From Henriciella marina (GTDB lineage Bacteria; Pseudomonadota; Alphaproteobacteria; Caulobacterales; Hyphomonadaceae), in assembly GCF_027213945.1 (NCBI RefSeq), contig NZ_JAPWGW010000001.1, positions 1,116,001 to 1,180,000 on the forward strand: 64,000 nucleotides of DNA, read 5' to 3'. The notes below the pieces were generated by a model that worked only from the letters and a program-made list of their open reading frames with translations, was not told where the DNA came from and made no database searches. The first letter of the stretch is position 1. Each line of letters starts with the position of its first letter. Shown here in pieces: positions 34,546 to 43,976 of the stretch. A program made the position numbers and the translations under genes.

Positions 34546-35682
34546 CTACAGCGTCGGGTTGATCAGGAATTTCTCGCCCGTGCGCTTTGCATTATAGTTC
34601 TGGAGCGTTTCCGGATCGAGTGCCTCGGCCAGCGAGATCTCGTCCGTGTAATGGCTTGCGAACGTCGTCTTCAGCTCCGCCATGACGCGCTTGCGAAGTT
34701 TCTCGCGGCCCTCAGCGCCGATCTTCTGCAGGAAGTATGTCAGCAGGTAGCCACCCGCGCTCCACGCCATGCCCACACCTGGCGGGATCATGGTCGGCGA
34801 CAGGTCGAGACGCCCATAGATATAGACGTGCTTGGGGTCGGCTGAACCATAACGGCTATACTCCGCGCCGATATTGGCGGCCGCTTCCATCGCGGTGAGG
34901 AGCTGGCCGGCAAGCGGACCGCCCCCGACGGCATCAAAGGCTAGCGTCGCCTTCGTTTCCGCAATCGCCTTGATCAGGTCGTCCATGAAGGTTTCGCTGG
35001 AAGAGTTTACCACATGCTTGGCGCCAAGCTCGCGCAGGATCTGTTCCTGCTCTGGCTTGCGAACAATGTTCACCAGCGGCACGCCGTCAGCGATACAGAT
35101 CTTGTTCAGCATCTGGCCGAGGTTCGACGCGGCAGCGGTATGGATTAGGGCCTTGTGGCCTTCCATGCGCATGGTCTCGGGGAAAGAGAGGGCCGTCAGC
35201 GGGTTCACAAAGCAGGACGCGCCGTCGCGAGCCGATGCATCGTCTGGCAGTTCCATGACCTGCGCCACGTTCAACATGCGGTACTCGCCATAGAATTCAC
35301 CGCCAAGACCGGTGACCTTCTTGCCCATAAGCGCCTGCGCGGCGTCCGACGAACCAGCTGCGACGACCGTACCTGCGCCTTCATTGCCCACGGCGAGCGA
35401 TTGGCCAATGCGGGCCTGCATCGCACGCATGCCAGCGCCCGATATGTCAGCAACCAGCTTCGGGTTATCCTTGCTGCCTTCATTGCGAAGCGTCGACAGA
35501 TCGCCAGCGCCGACAAGCAGGCCAAGGTCCGACGGGTTGATCGGCGTTGCCTCGACGCGGATGACGATGTCATTGTCGCCTGGCGTAGGCACTTTCACGT
35601 CGGCGAGCGAAAGCTCCAGCTTGCCGTCCTCTGTGACGAGCGTGCGGAGCTGTTTGAATGTGTCTGGAAGTTCTGAAGCCAT
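34546..35682 (-). CDS. Zinc-independent MDR family oxidoreductase (quinone reductase-like)
   Basis: The 378-residue MDR-superfamily protein has an N-terminal GroES-like domain (DIVIRVEATPINPSDLGLL, residues 38-56) and an NAD(P)-binding domain with ALIHTAAASNLGQMLNKIC (about 176-194) and the FDAVGGG return. It lacks the cysteines of zinc alcohol dehydrogenases, so it is likely an NADPH-dependent enoyl or quinone reductase. AAGGAGGAA precedes the start at 35682. It is divergent from the thiolase gene with a 257-base gap and may share regulation of acyl metabolism. The substrate is unknown. Confidence 0.85.
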   Translation of the reverse strand: MASELPDTFKQLRTLVTEDGKLELSLADVKVPTPGDNDIVIRVEATPINPSDLGLLVGAGDLSTLRNEGSKDNPKLVADISGAGMRAMQARIGQSLAVGNEGAGTVVAAGSSDAAQALMGKKVTGLGGEFYGEYRMLNVAQVMELPDDASARDGASCFVNPLTALSFPETMRMEGHKALIHTAAASNLGQMLNKICIADGVPLVNIVRKPEQEQILRELGAKHVVNSSSETFMDDLIKAIAETKATLAFDAVGGGPLAGQLLTAMEAAANIGAEYSRYGSADPKHVYIYGRLDLSPTMIPPGVGMAWSAGGYLLTYFLQKIGAEGREKLRKRVMAELKTTFASHYTDEISLAEALDPETLQNYNAKRTGEKFLINPTL

Positions 35683-35939
35683 TTCGCTTTCCTCCTTGCG
35701 GGCCTGTTTTTGCTCGCACCGACATGGAGGCAGCTGTTGTCGGACGCAAGGAAAAGACGAAAACTAAAGAAAATTCCAGCGCGGCATCGCAAAGAAAATT
35801 TGATGATACCAGAACGTTCGCCGATGTTGCACCGCACGCAAGGCGGCCTCGCTGTAGCCGGTTAAGGGCTTGACGCTGCGTCGAGTGAGGCGCATCTCTT
35901 CGCACACGCAAAAGACGATAGAATAGCCCGGAGGAAAAC

Positions 35940-37118
35940 ATGGCTGATGATCCCGTAGTAATCGTAGGTATGTCTCGCACGCCCATGGGCGGCCTGCTTG
36001 GCGACCTTGCCGGCATGTCCGCTAATGAGCTCGGCGCGATTGTCGTGAAGGCCGCGTCTGAGGAAGCGAAGCTTTCCGAGACCGACGTCAATGAAATCAT
36101 CATGGGCAACTGCCTGCCTGCGGGTCAGGGACAGGCCCCGGCGCGTCAGGCAGCCATCAAGGCGGGCCTCGACAAGGGCACCGAAGCCACCACCATCAAC
36201 AAGATGTGTGGCTCAGGCCTCCAGGCGACTGTCATGGGCGCAAATGCAATCGCGGCTGGCAATGCGAACATCGTGGTCGCCGGCGGTATGGAGTCGATGA
36301 CCAACGCTCCGCACCTCGTCGACTTCCGCAAGGGCCACAAGTATGGCGCCGCAGGCATGAAGGACCATATGGCGACCGACGGTCTCGAAGACGCTTATGA
36401 AGGCGGCCCGATGGGCAATTTCGCCGACATGATCGCGCGCGAATACCAGTTCACGCGAGAACAGCAGGACGCCTATGCACTTGAAACGCTTGCCCGCGCC
36501 CAGAGGGCGACCGAGGAAGGCAAGTTCAAACGCGAGATTGCTCCGATCACCATGAAAACCCGCAAGGGTGACGTAACCGTGGACACCGATGAGCTTCCCC
36601 GCACGGCCCGTCCAGACAAGATCCCGTCGCTGCGCCCGGCCTTTAACAAGGATGGCACGGTGACTGCGGCAAACGCGTCGGCCATTTCCGATGGCGCAGC
36701 GGCGCTCGTCCTGATGAAACAGTCCGAAGCCGAAAAGCGCGGTCTGAAGCCAATCGCGAAGATTGTCTCTTCGTCGAGCCACGCCCACGAGCCGCAATAC
36801 TTCACGACGGCGCCGGTGCCGGCAATGAAGAAAGCGCTTGAGAAGGCTGGCTGGTCCAAGGACGATGTCGGTCTCTGGGAAATCAACGAAGCTTTTGCTG
36901 TCGTCCCGATGATTGCCATGAAGGAACTCGGCCTTTCGCATGACATCGTCAATGTGAATGGCGGCGCATGTGCCATGGGCCACCCGATCGGTGCGTCCGG
37001 TGCACGTATTCTCGTCACGCTCCTCGCAGCGATGGAAGACCGTGATGTGAAAAAGGGTGTCGCCTCGCTTTGTATCGGCGGCGGCGAAGGCATCGCAATG
37101 TGCGTCGAGCGCGTCTAG
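35940..37118 (+). CDS. phaA: Acetyl-CoA C-acetyltransferase (thiolase)
   Basis: The 392-residue type II thiolase condenses two acetyl-CoA, or cleaves acetoacetyl-CoA, in the cytosol. The acyl-enzyme cysteine is in NKMCGSGLQATV (Cys90), and the GHPIGASGAR histidine loop lies near 348. The second cysteine is in LCIGGGEGIAM. The ATG follows CGGAGGAAAAC. The exact label (phaA or atoB) depends on context, which is limited: the next gene is DUF2332, not a PHB gene. The paired divergent MDR reductase fits short-chain acyl metabolism. Confidence 0.92.
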   Translation: MADDPVVIVGMSRTPMGGLLGDLAGMSANELGAIVVKAASEEAKLSETDVNEIIMGNCLPAGQGQAPARQAAIKAGLDKGTEATTINKMCGSGLQATVMGANAIAAGNANIVVAGGMESMTNAPHLVDFRKGHKYGAAGMKDHMATDGLEDAYEGGPMGNFADMIAREYQFTREQQDAYALETLARAQRATEEGKFKREIAPITMKTRKGDVTVDTDELPRTARPDKIPSLRPAFNKDGTVTAANASAISDGAAALVLMKQSEAEKRGLKPIAKIVSSSSHAHEPQYFTTAPVPAMKKALEKAGWSKDDVGLWEINEAFAVVPMIAMKELGLSHDIVNVNGGACAMGHPIGASGARILVTLLAAMEDRDVKKGVASLCIGGGEGIAMCVERV

Positions 37119-37127
37119 GCGCGAGGC

Positions 37128-38204
37128 TTGCTCGGCGAGACAATCATTCCGGCCCATTTCCGCGAACAGGCGGAATGGTGCCGGACACTGGGTTCGCCCT
37201 TCATGGGGGAGCTTTGCTTCGCCTTCGCAGAAGATTTCGAGGCCGGCGGAATAATCGCCGGCCTTGTTGCTGATTGGCCTACAAACCCTCGCAAGGATGC
37301 ACTGGCTCTCCGGCTGGCAGGCTGCCTGCATCACGCGGTGCTGACGGGCCGTGCGCCCAACCTGGCGCGCACATATCCGGCATCGGACCCAGACTGGACG
37401 ATGAGCAAGGTCTGGCCGCTCGCTTGCGACTGGCTGGCTGGAAACCGGGGCTGGGTGACGGCTTTCCTTGAAAGCCCCCCACAGACAAACGAGACCCGGC
37501 GCTGCATTGCGCTCCTGCCAGGATTTCTGGAGTTGGCGCACCGTTTCGACATGCCCATGCATCTGCTGGAGCTCGGCGCGAGCGCGGGCCTCAACCAGAA
37601 CTGGGACCGCTACAGCTATTCGACCGCCAACTGGAAGCGTCTGCAGAAGCCTGATAGCGGCGTCACGATCACGACCGACTGGCAGCTTGCGCCGCCAGAC
37701 CATCTTGACGCTCAGCCGCACGTCGAGAGGCGTGCCGCCTGTGACCTTTCTCCTTTCGATCTCAACGACCCTGACCAGGTAATGCGCCTCAAATGCTATA
37801 CCTGGCCAGATCAGGAAGAGCGCCTGTCGCGCCTTGATGCGGCGGTACGGCTTGCCCAGGAGACCGGTATCTCAGTGGAGAAGGCGGACGCTGCAGACTG
37901 GCTCGCACGCAAGCTGGAGACCCGCCCGGCGAATGGCCTGACAGTCGTCTTTCATTCCGTTTTCCTGATCTATCCGCCCCGCGAGGTGATCGGCCAGATA
38001 ATGAGCATGATGGCGGCTTACGGCAAGCGCGCCACAACCGAGGCGCCACTGGCATGGCTCTCCTATGAATCCGAAGCCCTGTTCGGCGGCAAAACGGATA
38101 CGCCAATGATGGAAACGCGACTGCAGGTCTGGCCCGGTGGTGAGGCGAAGCGGCTTAATCGCTCGAATGGCCACGTCACGCAGGTGATCGCGCCACCAGA
38201 TTGA
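37128..38204 (+). CDS. DUF2332 family protein
   Basis: This 358-residue cytosolic protein has the family start HFREQAEWCRTLGSPFMGEL and the central LHLLELGASAGLNQNWDRY-type motif (short form LLELGASAGLN, residues 147-157), which resembles a methyltransferase glycine-rich loop. DUF2332 proteins have no established function. The start is TTG 37128 with GAGG four bases upstream; the next ATG would remove the conserved N-terminus. It begins nine bases after the thiolase stop and is likely co-transcribed. The stop abuts the convergent hydrolase stop with no gap. Confidence 0.8.
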   Translation: MLGETIIPAHFREQAEWCRTLGSPFMGELCFAFAEDFEAGGIIAGLVADWPTNPRKDALALRLAGCLHHAVLTGRAPNLARTYPASDPDWTMSKVWPLACDWLAGNRGWVTAFLESPPQTNETRRCIALLPGFLELAHRFDMPMHLLELGASAGLNQNWDRYSYSTANWKRLQKPDSGVTITTDWQLAPPDHLDAQPHVERRAACDLSPFDLNDPDQVMRLKCYTWPDQEERLSRLDAAVRLAQETGISVEKADAADWLARKLETRPANGLTVVFHSVFLIYPPREVIGQIMSMMAAYGKRATTEAPLAWLSYESEALFGGKTDTPMMETRLQVWPGGEAKRLNRSNGHVTQVIAPPD

Positions 38205-39344
38205 TCAGTCTGCGGGGGCGGCGAATTGGGCTTCAATGGCAGATACGAACGCGCCAACGGCCTCGCTGGCTCGTTCTGTATAGATGTTTGTGTTCACGAT
38301 AAGCACTGCATCCTTCTCCGGAACGAGTTCGACGTGTGAGAGCCACATCGTGTTTGAGCCGCGATGGGCATAGACCCGGCCAAGCTCGTCACGGCTGCCA
38401 ATGCCCCAGCCCATGGCATAGTCAGCGTCTTCATCCGGCCATGGCGCTAGCAGCTTCTGGCGCGTGCTCTCGGTCATAAGGTCGCTGTCCTGATCGATGA
38501 AGGTGGCAAGTAATCGAAGGTGGCTTTCAATCGGCGCGTGCGCCGTGCCTGCAGGGCCAAGCGCTGGAGGATTGTCGGCGCCGCTATCGCGGCCAGCACC
38601 GACCTTGAAGCCAAACAGCTTGTTATGTCCCACCGGCCCTGATTGCGGAGCGCCAAAGCCCCAGTCAGCAGCCCAGTCGCTGCCTTCGAACTCAAAAACC
38701 TGCGCTCGGATCGCGTCTTCCCAGCGCAGACCCGTAATCACTTCAATGGCCGACCCGGCAATGATGTAATTGAGATTGCTGTAGTCGAACGCGCCAATTT
38801 TTCCGGGGGGAGGTTCGGCCAGCCTTGCGCGAACTGTTTTGAGGCGCTGCGCAGTCAGGGGACTTTCATCAGCCGCGCGTGAGAGGAGCCAGACCGGGCC
38901 AATTTGTCCTACGCCAGACCGGTGGGCGAACAGGTCTTCGATCGTGACGTCGTTCCAGGCTGGATTGATCGCGTCTACCTCGTCCCGGAACAGCGACGCG
39001 ACGGACGCGCCCCAATCGGCTGCCCCTTGTTCGACGAGCCGGGCATAGAGAAGCGCCGTTAGCGCCTTCGTATTCGAGCCAATATGCCAGGCAGCGTCTT
39101 TCGCGACCGGGATACTTGAGCCTGAACTCTCCGTGCCGGCTACGGCGATTACAGGTTCGCCGCCGACTTCCAGTACACCCGCACCGAGTGCGATCAGGCC
39201 ATAGTCTTCGTGGATTTGTTCAACTTGCTCATCCAGCCAAGTCTGTGTGACGGGCGCGGCGATGGCGGGCAAAGCAGAGAGGCTGAGCGCGCCGGCGAGG
39301 GCCGCGAACTTTCGGAGCGGAGAGGGCAGGGACCGCCCTGCCAT
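38205..39344 (-). CDS. Serine hydrolase, beta-lactamase/class C superfamily
   Basis: The 379-residue exported protein has a signal peptide (residues 1-29) and the class C active-site plan: SxxK as SNTK (about residue 90, nucleophile serine), YxN as YSN (about 188), and the third motif as HRGSN (about 333). This family includes esterases, D-aminopeptidases and beta-lactamases. The sequence does not say which. It starts at the TGATG overlap with the upstream Lrp gene, so it is coupled to it and reads in the same direction. Confidence 0.88.
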   Translation of the reverse strand: MAGRSLPSPLRKFAALAGALSLSALPAIAAPVTQTWLDEQVEQIHEDYGLIALGAGVLEVGGEPVIAVAGTESSGSSIPVAKDAAWHIGSNTKALTALLYARLVEQGAADWGASVASLFRDEVDAINPAWNDVTIEDLFAHRSGVGQIGPVWLLSRAADESPLTAQRLKTVRARLAEPPPGKIGAFDYSNLNYIIAGSAIEVITGLRWEDAIRAQVFEFEGSDWAADWGFGAPQSGPVGHNKLFGFKVGAGRDSGADNPPALGPAGTAHAPIESHLRLLATFIDQDSDLMTESTRQKLLAPWPDEDADYAMGWGIGSRDELGRVYAHRGSNTMWLSHVELVPEKDAVLIVNTNIYTERASEAVGAFVSAIEAQFAAPAD

Positions 39345-39838
39345 CAGCTTGCCGGCACGTAATCGCTGACGAGGCCAAGTGGCAGCGCCGTGGTGCGCTT
39401 GGCTATGTTGATCACGATACGGGACTGGACGTCCGAAACGAGGCCTGAGCCGAGCAGTTTCTCGCGCAGAAACGTGTCATAGGCGTGCATGTCAGTGGTC
39501 GTGATGCGGATCACATAATCGACAGCGCCAGTTACGGTCATGCACTCGAGGACTTCAGCCCATTTCAGCACCAGCGCTTCGAACTTGGCGAGGTTTTCCT
39601 TGCTTGGCAGTGCCAGTTTCACGCTCGCCACCACTTCGAAACCCAGACCCAGCGCATCACGTTCAAGCAGGGTCACGCGGCCCCGGATAATGCCGGCTTC
39701 TTCCATGCGCTTGATCCGGCGCCAGCAAGGAGAAGACGATAGTCCCACCCGGTCTGCGATCTCGGCAACGGACAGGGCGGCATCTTTCTGGATAAGGTCC
39801 AGAATCTTCGCGTCGATGGCATCAAGTGATTGGGGCAA
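39344..39838 (-). CDS. Lrp/AsnC family transcriptional regulator
   Basis: The 164-residue protein has an N-terminal helix-turn-helix (residues 1-60; LDLIQKDAALSVAEIADRVGLSSSPCWRRIKRMEEAGII) and a C-terminal RAM ligand-sensing domain from about 65 to 145 (the HTH text is cut here to LDLIQKDAALSVAEIADRV). It is divergent from the indolepyruvate ferredoxin oxidoreductase gene, whose promoter region has a palindrome likely to be its operator. I infer control by an amino or 2-oxo acid. Confidence 0.93.
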   Translation of the reverse strand: MPQSLDAIDAKILDLIQKDAALSVAEIADRVGLSSSPCWRRIKRMEEAGIIRGRVTLLERDALGLGFEVVASVKLALPSKENLAKFEALVLKWAEVLECMTVTGAVDYVIRITTTDMHAYDTFLREKLLGSGLVSDVQSRIVINIAKRTTALPLGLVSDYVPAS

Positions 39839-39910
39839 TTTTTCTCCCTATACGCGCTTCAAAGTGGAACACCATGCCTGTTCTTACGCTATATACGGCA
39901 ATATGGGCAA

Positions 39911-39930
39911 GCATTTTCGGGAAAAAATGC
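39911..39930. promoter_or_regulatory. Candidate Lrp-type operator between divergent lrp and ior genes
   Basis: GCATTTTCGGGAAAAAATGC is a seven-base inverted repeat (GCATTTT / AAAATGC) around a six-base centre. It is located in the A/T-rich region 38 bases before the oxidoreductase start and 73 bases before the lrp start. AT-rich palindromes of this size are typical Lrp/AsnC sites; binding is inferred. Confidence 0.5.
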
Positions 39931-39967
39931 AAATAATATAGCTTCAAAAATATATGGGAGCCGTTCC

Positions 39968-42900
39968 TTGGAACACCGCGAAGTCACGCTGAACGATAAA
40001 TACGATCTTGTCGAGGGCCATGCCTATATGACGGGCATCCAGGCGCTGGTGCGCCTGCCGCTCGATCAGAAGCGTCTGGACCTCGAAGCCGGGTACAATA
40101 CAGCAGGTTTCATTTCCGGCTATCGCGGCTCGCCGCTCGGCGGATACGACCAGCAGCTTCGCGCCGCCGGCAAGTGGCTCGACAAGCATGAGATCGAGTT
40201 CTGGGAAGGGCTTAACGAAGACCTCGGTGCAACTGCAGTCTGGGGCTCACAGCAACTGGGGCTCTTTCCGGGCGCAAAGCGCGACGGCCTGTTTGGCATC
40301 TGGTACGGCAAGGCCCCCGGCGTTGACCGGACGGGTGACGCTTTCAAGCACGCGAATGCCGCAGGCAGTTCACGTCTTGGCGGCGTTCTCGCCATTTGCG
40401 GTGACGACCATACTTGCAAATCCTCAACCCTGCCGTCGCAGTCGGAATATGCGATGCGCGACGCGGAAATTCCTGTCCTTAACCCCGCCTCCATCCAGGA
40501 CGTTCTCGATTACGGCATCCATGGCTGGGCGATGAGCCGTTTCTCCGGCGCATGGTCCTCCCTGATCGCGCTGGCCGACACGATGGACTCTGGTGCCGTC
40601 GTCGATGTGACCTTGAACCGGCTCAAACTGATCACGCCCGAATTCGATTTCCCGGAAGGCGGCGTCCATATGCGCCGCGGCGACAACCCGATCGAGAAAG
40701 AGCGCCGTCTGCGCGAAGTAAAACTGCCGGCCGCCCAGGCGTGGGTCCGCGCAAACCAGCTTGATCATGTTCTCGTTCCATCGCCGAAGCCACGCGTGGG
40801 TATTATCACGACCGGTCAGGCCGCCCGTGACATATTCGAGGCGCTTGCCGCCATCGGCATCACACCGGAAGAAGCGGGCCGACTCGGGATCAGCATCTTC
40901 AAGGTTGCAATGCCATGGCCGCTTGAGCCGACACGGATCCGTGAGTTCTGCAAGGGCCTCGAGCGCGTCCTGGTGATCGAGCACAAGCGCCCATTGATCG
41001 AAGAACAGCTCCGGTCTGTCCTGTACAGCCTGCCAGACAATGAGCGGCCCTTTATCGAAGGCAAGCAGGACCGTTTCGGCAAGCCGCTGCTCAGCCAGGT
41101 TTCGTCCATTCCGGTGCCTGAAATGGCGCACGCCCTTGTGGGTGCCGTTCCGGGCGAATGGGACAAGAGCGCCGCCGACCGCTACTTCCAGCGCGTCGGT
41201 GCAGCCGGTCAGGCCGCACAATCAAACGCGTCGCCAACTGTTCGCACGCCGCACTATTGTTCGGGTTGCCCGCACAACACCTCAACCACCGTGCCGGAAG
41301 GCTCGCGTGCGCTTGCTGGCATCGGTTGTCACTACATGGCGAACTTCATGCCGGACCGTAAGACCGACATGACCAGCCAGATGGGCGGCGAAGGCGTGGC
41401 CTGGATCGGCCAGTATTTTGCGACTGACGAAGACCATATGTTCGTAAATCTCGGCGACGGCACCTATTCGCACTCAGGTTCACTCGCCATTCGTGCTGCG
41501 GTCACCTCCGGCGCGAATATGACCTACAAGATCCTGTATAATGACGCGGTTGCCATGACGGGCGGCCAGACAGTCGAGTCCGGCCAGACGCCGGTCAATA
41601 TCGCCCAGCAGGTTGAGGCCGAAGGCGTCACGAAGATCGTTATCGTGACCGAAGACCCGACCCGCTATGCTGGCGTCAAAGGCCTGCCGCGTGCAGTTCG
41701 CATCTATGACCGCGAAGAGCTTGATGACGTGCAGAAAATGCTGCGCGATACCAAAGGCGTTTCGGTCATGATCTATGATCAGGTCTGCGCCACTGAGAAA
41801 CGCCGCCGGTCCAAGCGTGGTCTGCGTGCGCCAGACCGCGTTCGCGTGATGATCAACCAGGAAGTCTGCGAAGGCTGCGGCGACTGCTCGATCAAGTCGA
41901 ACTGTCTCTCCGTTGAGCCGGTCGAGACCGAACTTGGTCGCAAGCGCCGCATCAACCAGTCGACCTGTAATACTGACCTGTCTTGCCTGCGCGGCTTCTG
42001 TCCGAGCTTTGTGACCGTCAAGGATGCACATTTCGCGGCCGACGATGCGCCGGTTCTCGAAGTGGATGCTTCCCACCTGCCGCTGCCAGACCTGCCGCCA
42101 GTCGCCCAGCCGTGGAACGTCCTGTTCACTGGCGTTGGCGGGACAGGCGTCACGACGGTCGCTGCTGTGCTTGCCATGGCCGCCCATGTGGACGGCAATG
42201 CTGCCTCGTCGCTGGACATGACCGGTCTCGCCCAGAAGGGCGGGCCCGTGCTCTCGCACCTGCGCTTTGCCAAAGAGCCAGAGATGATCTCCACCGGCCG
42301 GGTGCCGCCTGCTTCCTGCGACGCCATCATCGGCTGTGACCTTGTCGTGGCCGCTGGCGGTGACGCCATCTCGCTCATGGATGTCAGCCGCACGCACGTG
42401 ACGGCAAACGCCGACGTGACGCCAACCAGCGAGTTTATCCGCGACCGTTCCAAGACCTTTGAAAGCCAGCTTCTCGCCGCCCGCGTGAAGCGTCAGGCCA
42501 AGGACTTTGGCTCGATCGACGCAGAATCGCTTGCGCTTGGCTATCTCAACGACGCGATCTACACCAACATGATCATGGTCGGTTACGCCTGGCAGAAAGG
42601 CCTCGTGCCCGTCTCCCTTCGCGGTCTTTACCGCGCGATCAAGCTCAATGGCGTGAAGATCGAAGAGAACATGAAGGCCTTCGACGTTGGCCGAATTGCC
42701 GCTGTCGACCCGGACCGCCTTGAGCAGACCTCAGATCCGCGCGGCGACGTGAAACCGATGACGCTCGATGAGCTGATCGAGAACCGCGCCGAACGCCTCA
42801 CGGCTTACCAGAACGAAGCCTACGCCCAGAAGTACCGCGACCTCGTTGCGAAAGTCCGCAGGGATGAAGAGGCCGCAGGTCTGGGCGAGGGCTTCACGAC

Positions 42901-43426
42901 GGCTGTCGCGAAGTTCGCCTTCAAGCTCATGGCCTACAAGGACGAGTATGAAGTTGCGCGTCTCTACACTGATGGATCTTTCGAGAAGAAGCTTCGCGAG
43001 ACCTTCCACGGCGGGAAGATCAGCTATCTGATGGCACCGCCGCTGATCGCGAAGAAGGACTCCAACGGTCATCTCAAGAAGAAGCCGTTCGGCCCATGGA
43101 TGAAAACCGTCTTCAGCGTGATGCGCCGCTTCAAGGGTCTCCGCGGCACCGCTTTTGACCCATTTGGCTATACCGAAGAGCGCAAGATGGAGCGCGGGCT
43201 CCGCGATAACTATCTTGAGCGCGTCGCCGACATGTCAGGCAAGCTGACCAAGAAGAACCACGAGCTCGCCATTGCGATTGCGTCCATCCCGGACGAGATT
43301 CGCGGCTATGGCCACGTCAAGGAAGCCTCTGTTGAGGCAGCCAAGGGGCATGAGGCCGAACTGATGCAGAACTGGCCGGAAGGTGGCATGCCGAAGCAGA
43401 AAAAGACGCTGATCGCGGCTGAATAG
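39968..43426 (+). CDS. Fused indolepyruvate ferredoxin oxidoreductase (IorA-IorB)
   Basis: This 1152-residue protein converts aryl- or branched-chain 2-oxo acids to acyl-CoA with ferredoxin as electron acceptor. N to C: a TPP-enzyme pyrimidine domain (about 5-400), CSGCPHN near 431, a TPP-binding domain with GDGTYSHSG near 495, and a ferredoxin motif CEGCGDCSIKSNC near 634 with more cysteines around 665. A gamma domain with GVGGTGVTT near 721 follows, then a long C-terminal DUF6537-like region. The TTG at 39968 has GGGAG seven bases upstream and starts the family N-terminus; the frame remains open to 39830 without conserved residues. A terminator follows. Confidence 0.93.
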   Translation: MEHREVTLNDKYDLVEGHAYMTGIQALVRLPLDQKRLDLEAGYNTAGFISGYRGSPLGGYDQQLRAAGKWLDKHEIEFWEGLNEDLGATAVWGSQQLGLFPGAKRDGLFGIWYGKAPGVDRTGDAFKHANAAGSSRLGGVLAICGDDHTCKSSTLPSQSEYAMRDAEIPVLNPASIQDVLDYGIHGWAMSRFSGAWSSLIALADTMDSGAVVDVTLNRLKLITPEFDFPEGGVHMRRGDNPIEKERRLREVKLPAAQAWVRANQLDHVLVPSPKPRVGIITTGQAARDIFEALAAIGITPEEAGRLGISIFKVAMPWPLEPTRIREFCKGLERVLVIEHKRPLIEEQLRSVLYSLPDNERPFIEGKQDRFGKPLLSQVSSIPVPEMAHALVGAVPGEWDKSAADRYFQRVGAAGQAAQSNASPTVRTPHYCSGCPHNTSTTVPEGSRALAGIGCHYMANFMPDRKTDMTSQMGGEGVAWIGQYFATDEDHMFVNLGDGTYSHSGSLAIRAAVTSGANMTYKILYNDAVAMTGGQTVESGQTPVNIAQQVEAEGVTKIVIVTEDPTRYAGVKGLPRAVRIYDREELDDVQKMLRDTKGVSVMIYDQVCATEKRRRSKRGLRAPDRVRVMINQEVCEGCGDCSIKSNCLSVEPVETELGRKRRINQSTCNTDLSCLRGFCPSFVTVKDAHFAADDAPVLEVDASHLPLPDLPPVAQPWNVLFTGVGGTGVTTVAAVLAMAAHVDGNAASSLDMTGLAQKGGPVLSHLRFAKEPEMISTGRVPPASCDAIIGCDLVVAAGGDAISLMDVSRTHVTANADVTPTSEFIRDRSKTFESQLLAARVKRQAKDFGSIDAESLALGYLNDAIYTNMIMVGYAWQKGLVPVSLRGLYRAIKLNGVKIEENMKAFDVGRIAAVDPDRLEQTSDPRGDVKPMTLDELIENRAERLTAYQNEAYAQKYRDLVAKVRRDEEAAGLGEGFTTAVAKFAFKLMAYKDEYEVARLYTDGSFEKKLRETFHGGKISYLMAPPLIAKKDSNGHLKKKPFGPWMKTVFSVMRRFKGLRGTAFDPFGYTEERKMERGLRDNYLERVADMSGKLTKKNHELAIAIASIPDEIRGYGHVKEASVEAAKGHEAELMQNWPEGGMPKQKKTLIAAE

Positions 43427-43451
43427 GCCCGGAAGATCAAACCGCTCCGAA

Positions 43452-43485
43452 AAGGCCGCTTCCGACTAAGGGGGCGGTCTTTTTC
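43452..43485 (+). terminator. Rho-independent terminator of the oxidoreductase gene
   Basis: AAGGCCGC pairs with GCGGTCTT (one G-T pair) across a 14-base loop and runs into TTTTTC. The stop codon is 26 bases upstream. Confidence 0.7.
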
Positions 43486-43491
43486 TTTGGA

Positions 43492-43881
43492 TCAGCTCGC
43501 GACACTCACGATCACTTCCATCACGCTCGCGCTGCTCTCCAGTGCCGCAAGTTCTGCGTAGAGCGACGCCGCAGCAATGTCCTTGCTTATCGAGCTGACC
43601 TGTCCGGCCGCGTTCAGCGTCAAGATGGTTAGCGTCAGCACTCGCGCGGATGCATCCAGAACACCGTCAGCCACCTCGATGGGGAACTTGCCGACCTGGT
43701 AGGCGCCCTTGCCGACGGCATACGCGCCGCGTCCGGTATAGTATAGGCCTGTGCCGGCCGCGCGCGTCCCATGATAGGCGCCCTTGAAAGGCAGGGCAGC
43801 TGCCTCGCCTGTCACCTTGGCCACGGTGCAGCCTGACGTCAGCCCTGCGCCGACCAATACCGTTGCGAGCAGTCCCCTCAT
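43492..43881 (-). CDS. Small lipoprotein with YYTGRGAYAVGKGAY repeats
   Basis: The 129-residue product has a lipoprotein signal (VLVGAGLTSGC) and a mature N-terminal region rich in Gly-Tyr-Ala units (LYYTGRGAYAVGKGAYQVGK) followed by a hydrophobic C-terminal half. The YYTG(R/K)GA element is shared with the neighbouring 43977-44336 lipoprotein, so the two may be ancient duplicates. It is probably attached to the outer or inner membrane. Function is unknown. Confidence 0.65.
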   Translation of the reverse strand: MRGLLATVLVGAGLTSGCTVAKVTGEAAALPFKGAYHGTRAAGTGLYYTGRGAYAVGKGAYQVGKFPIEVADGVLDASARVLTLTILTLNAAGQVSSISKDIAAASLYAELAALESSASVMEVIVSVAS

Positions 43882-43976
43882 GCGATTGCCCCCTCATTGC
43901 CCGCATATAAGCTGGCAGAAAGGTCTTAAGGCAGGCCTTGGAGATAGGCAGGTTTTATTGGTTAACTGTTGAGCTA

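Noticed and set aside
35658-35873. 71-codon plus-strand open frame in the gap before the thiolase gene
   Set aside because: Overlaps the MDR gene start in antisense, has no ribosome site and no family resemblance; treated as non-coding.
41480-42397. 305-codon open frame on the minus strand inside the oxidoreductase gene
   Set aside because: No family resemblance; it is a shadow of the strong plus-strand coding sequence.
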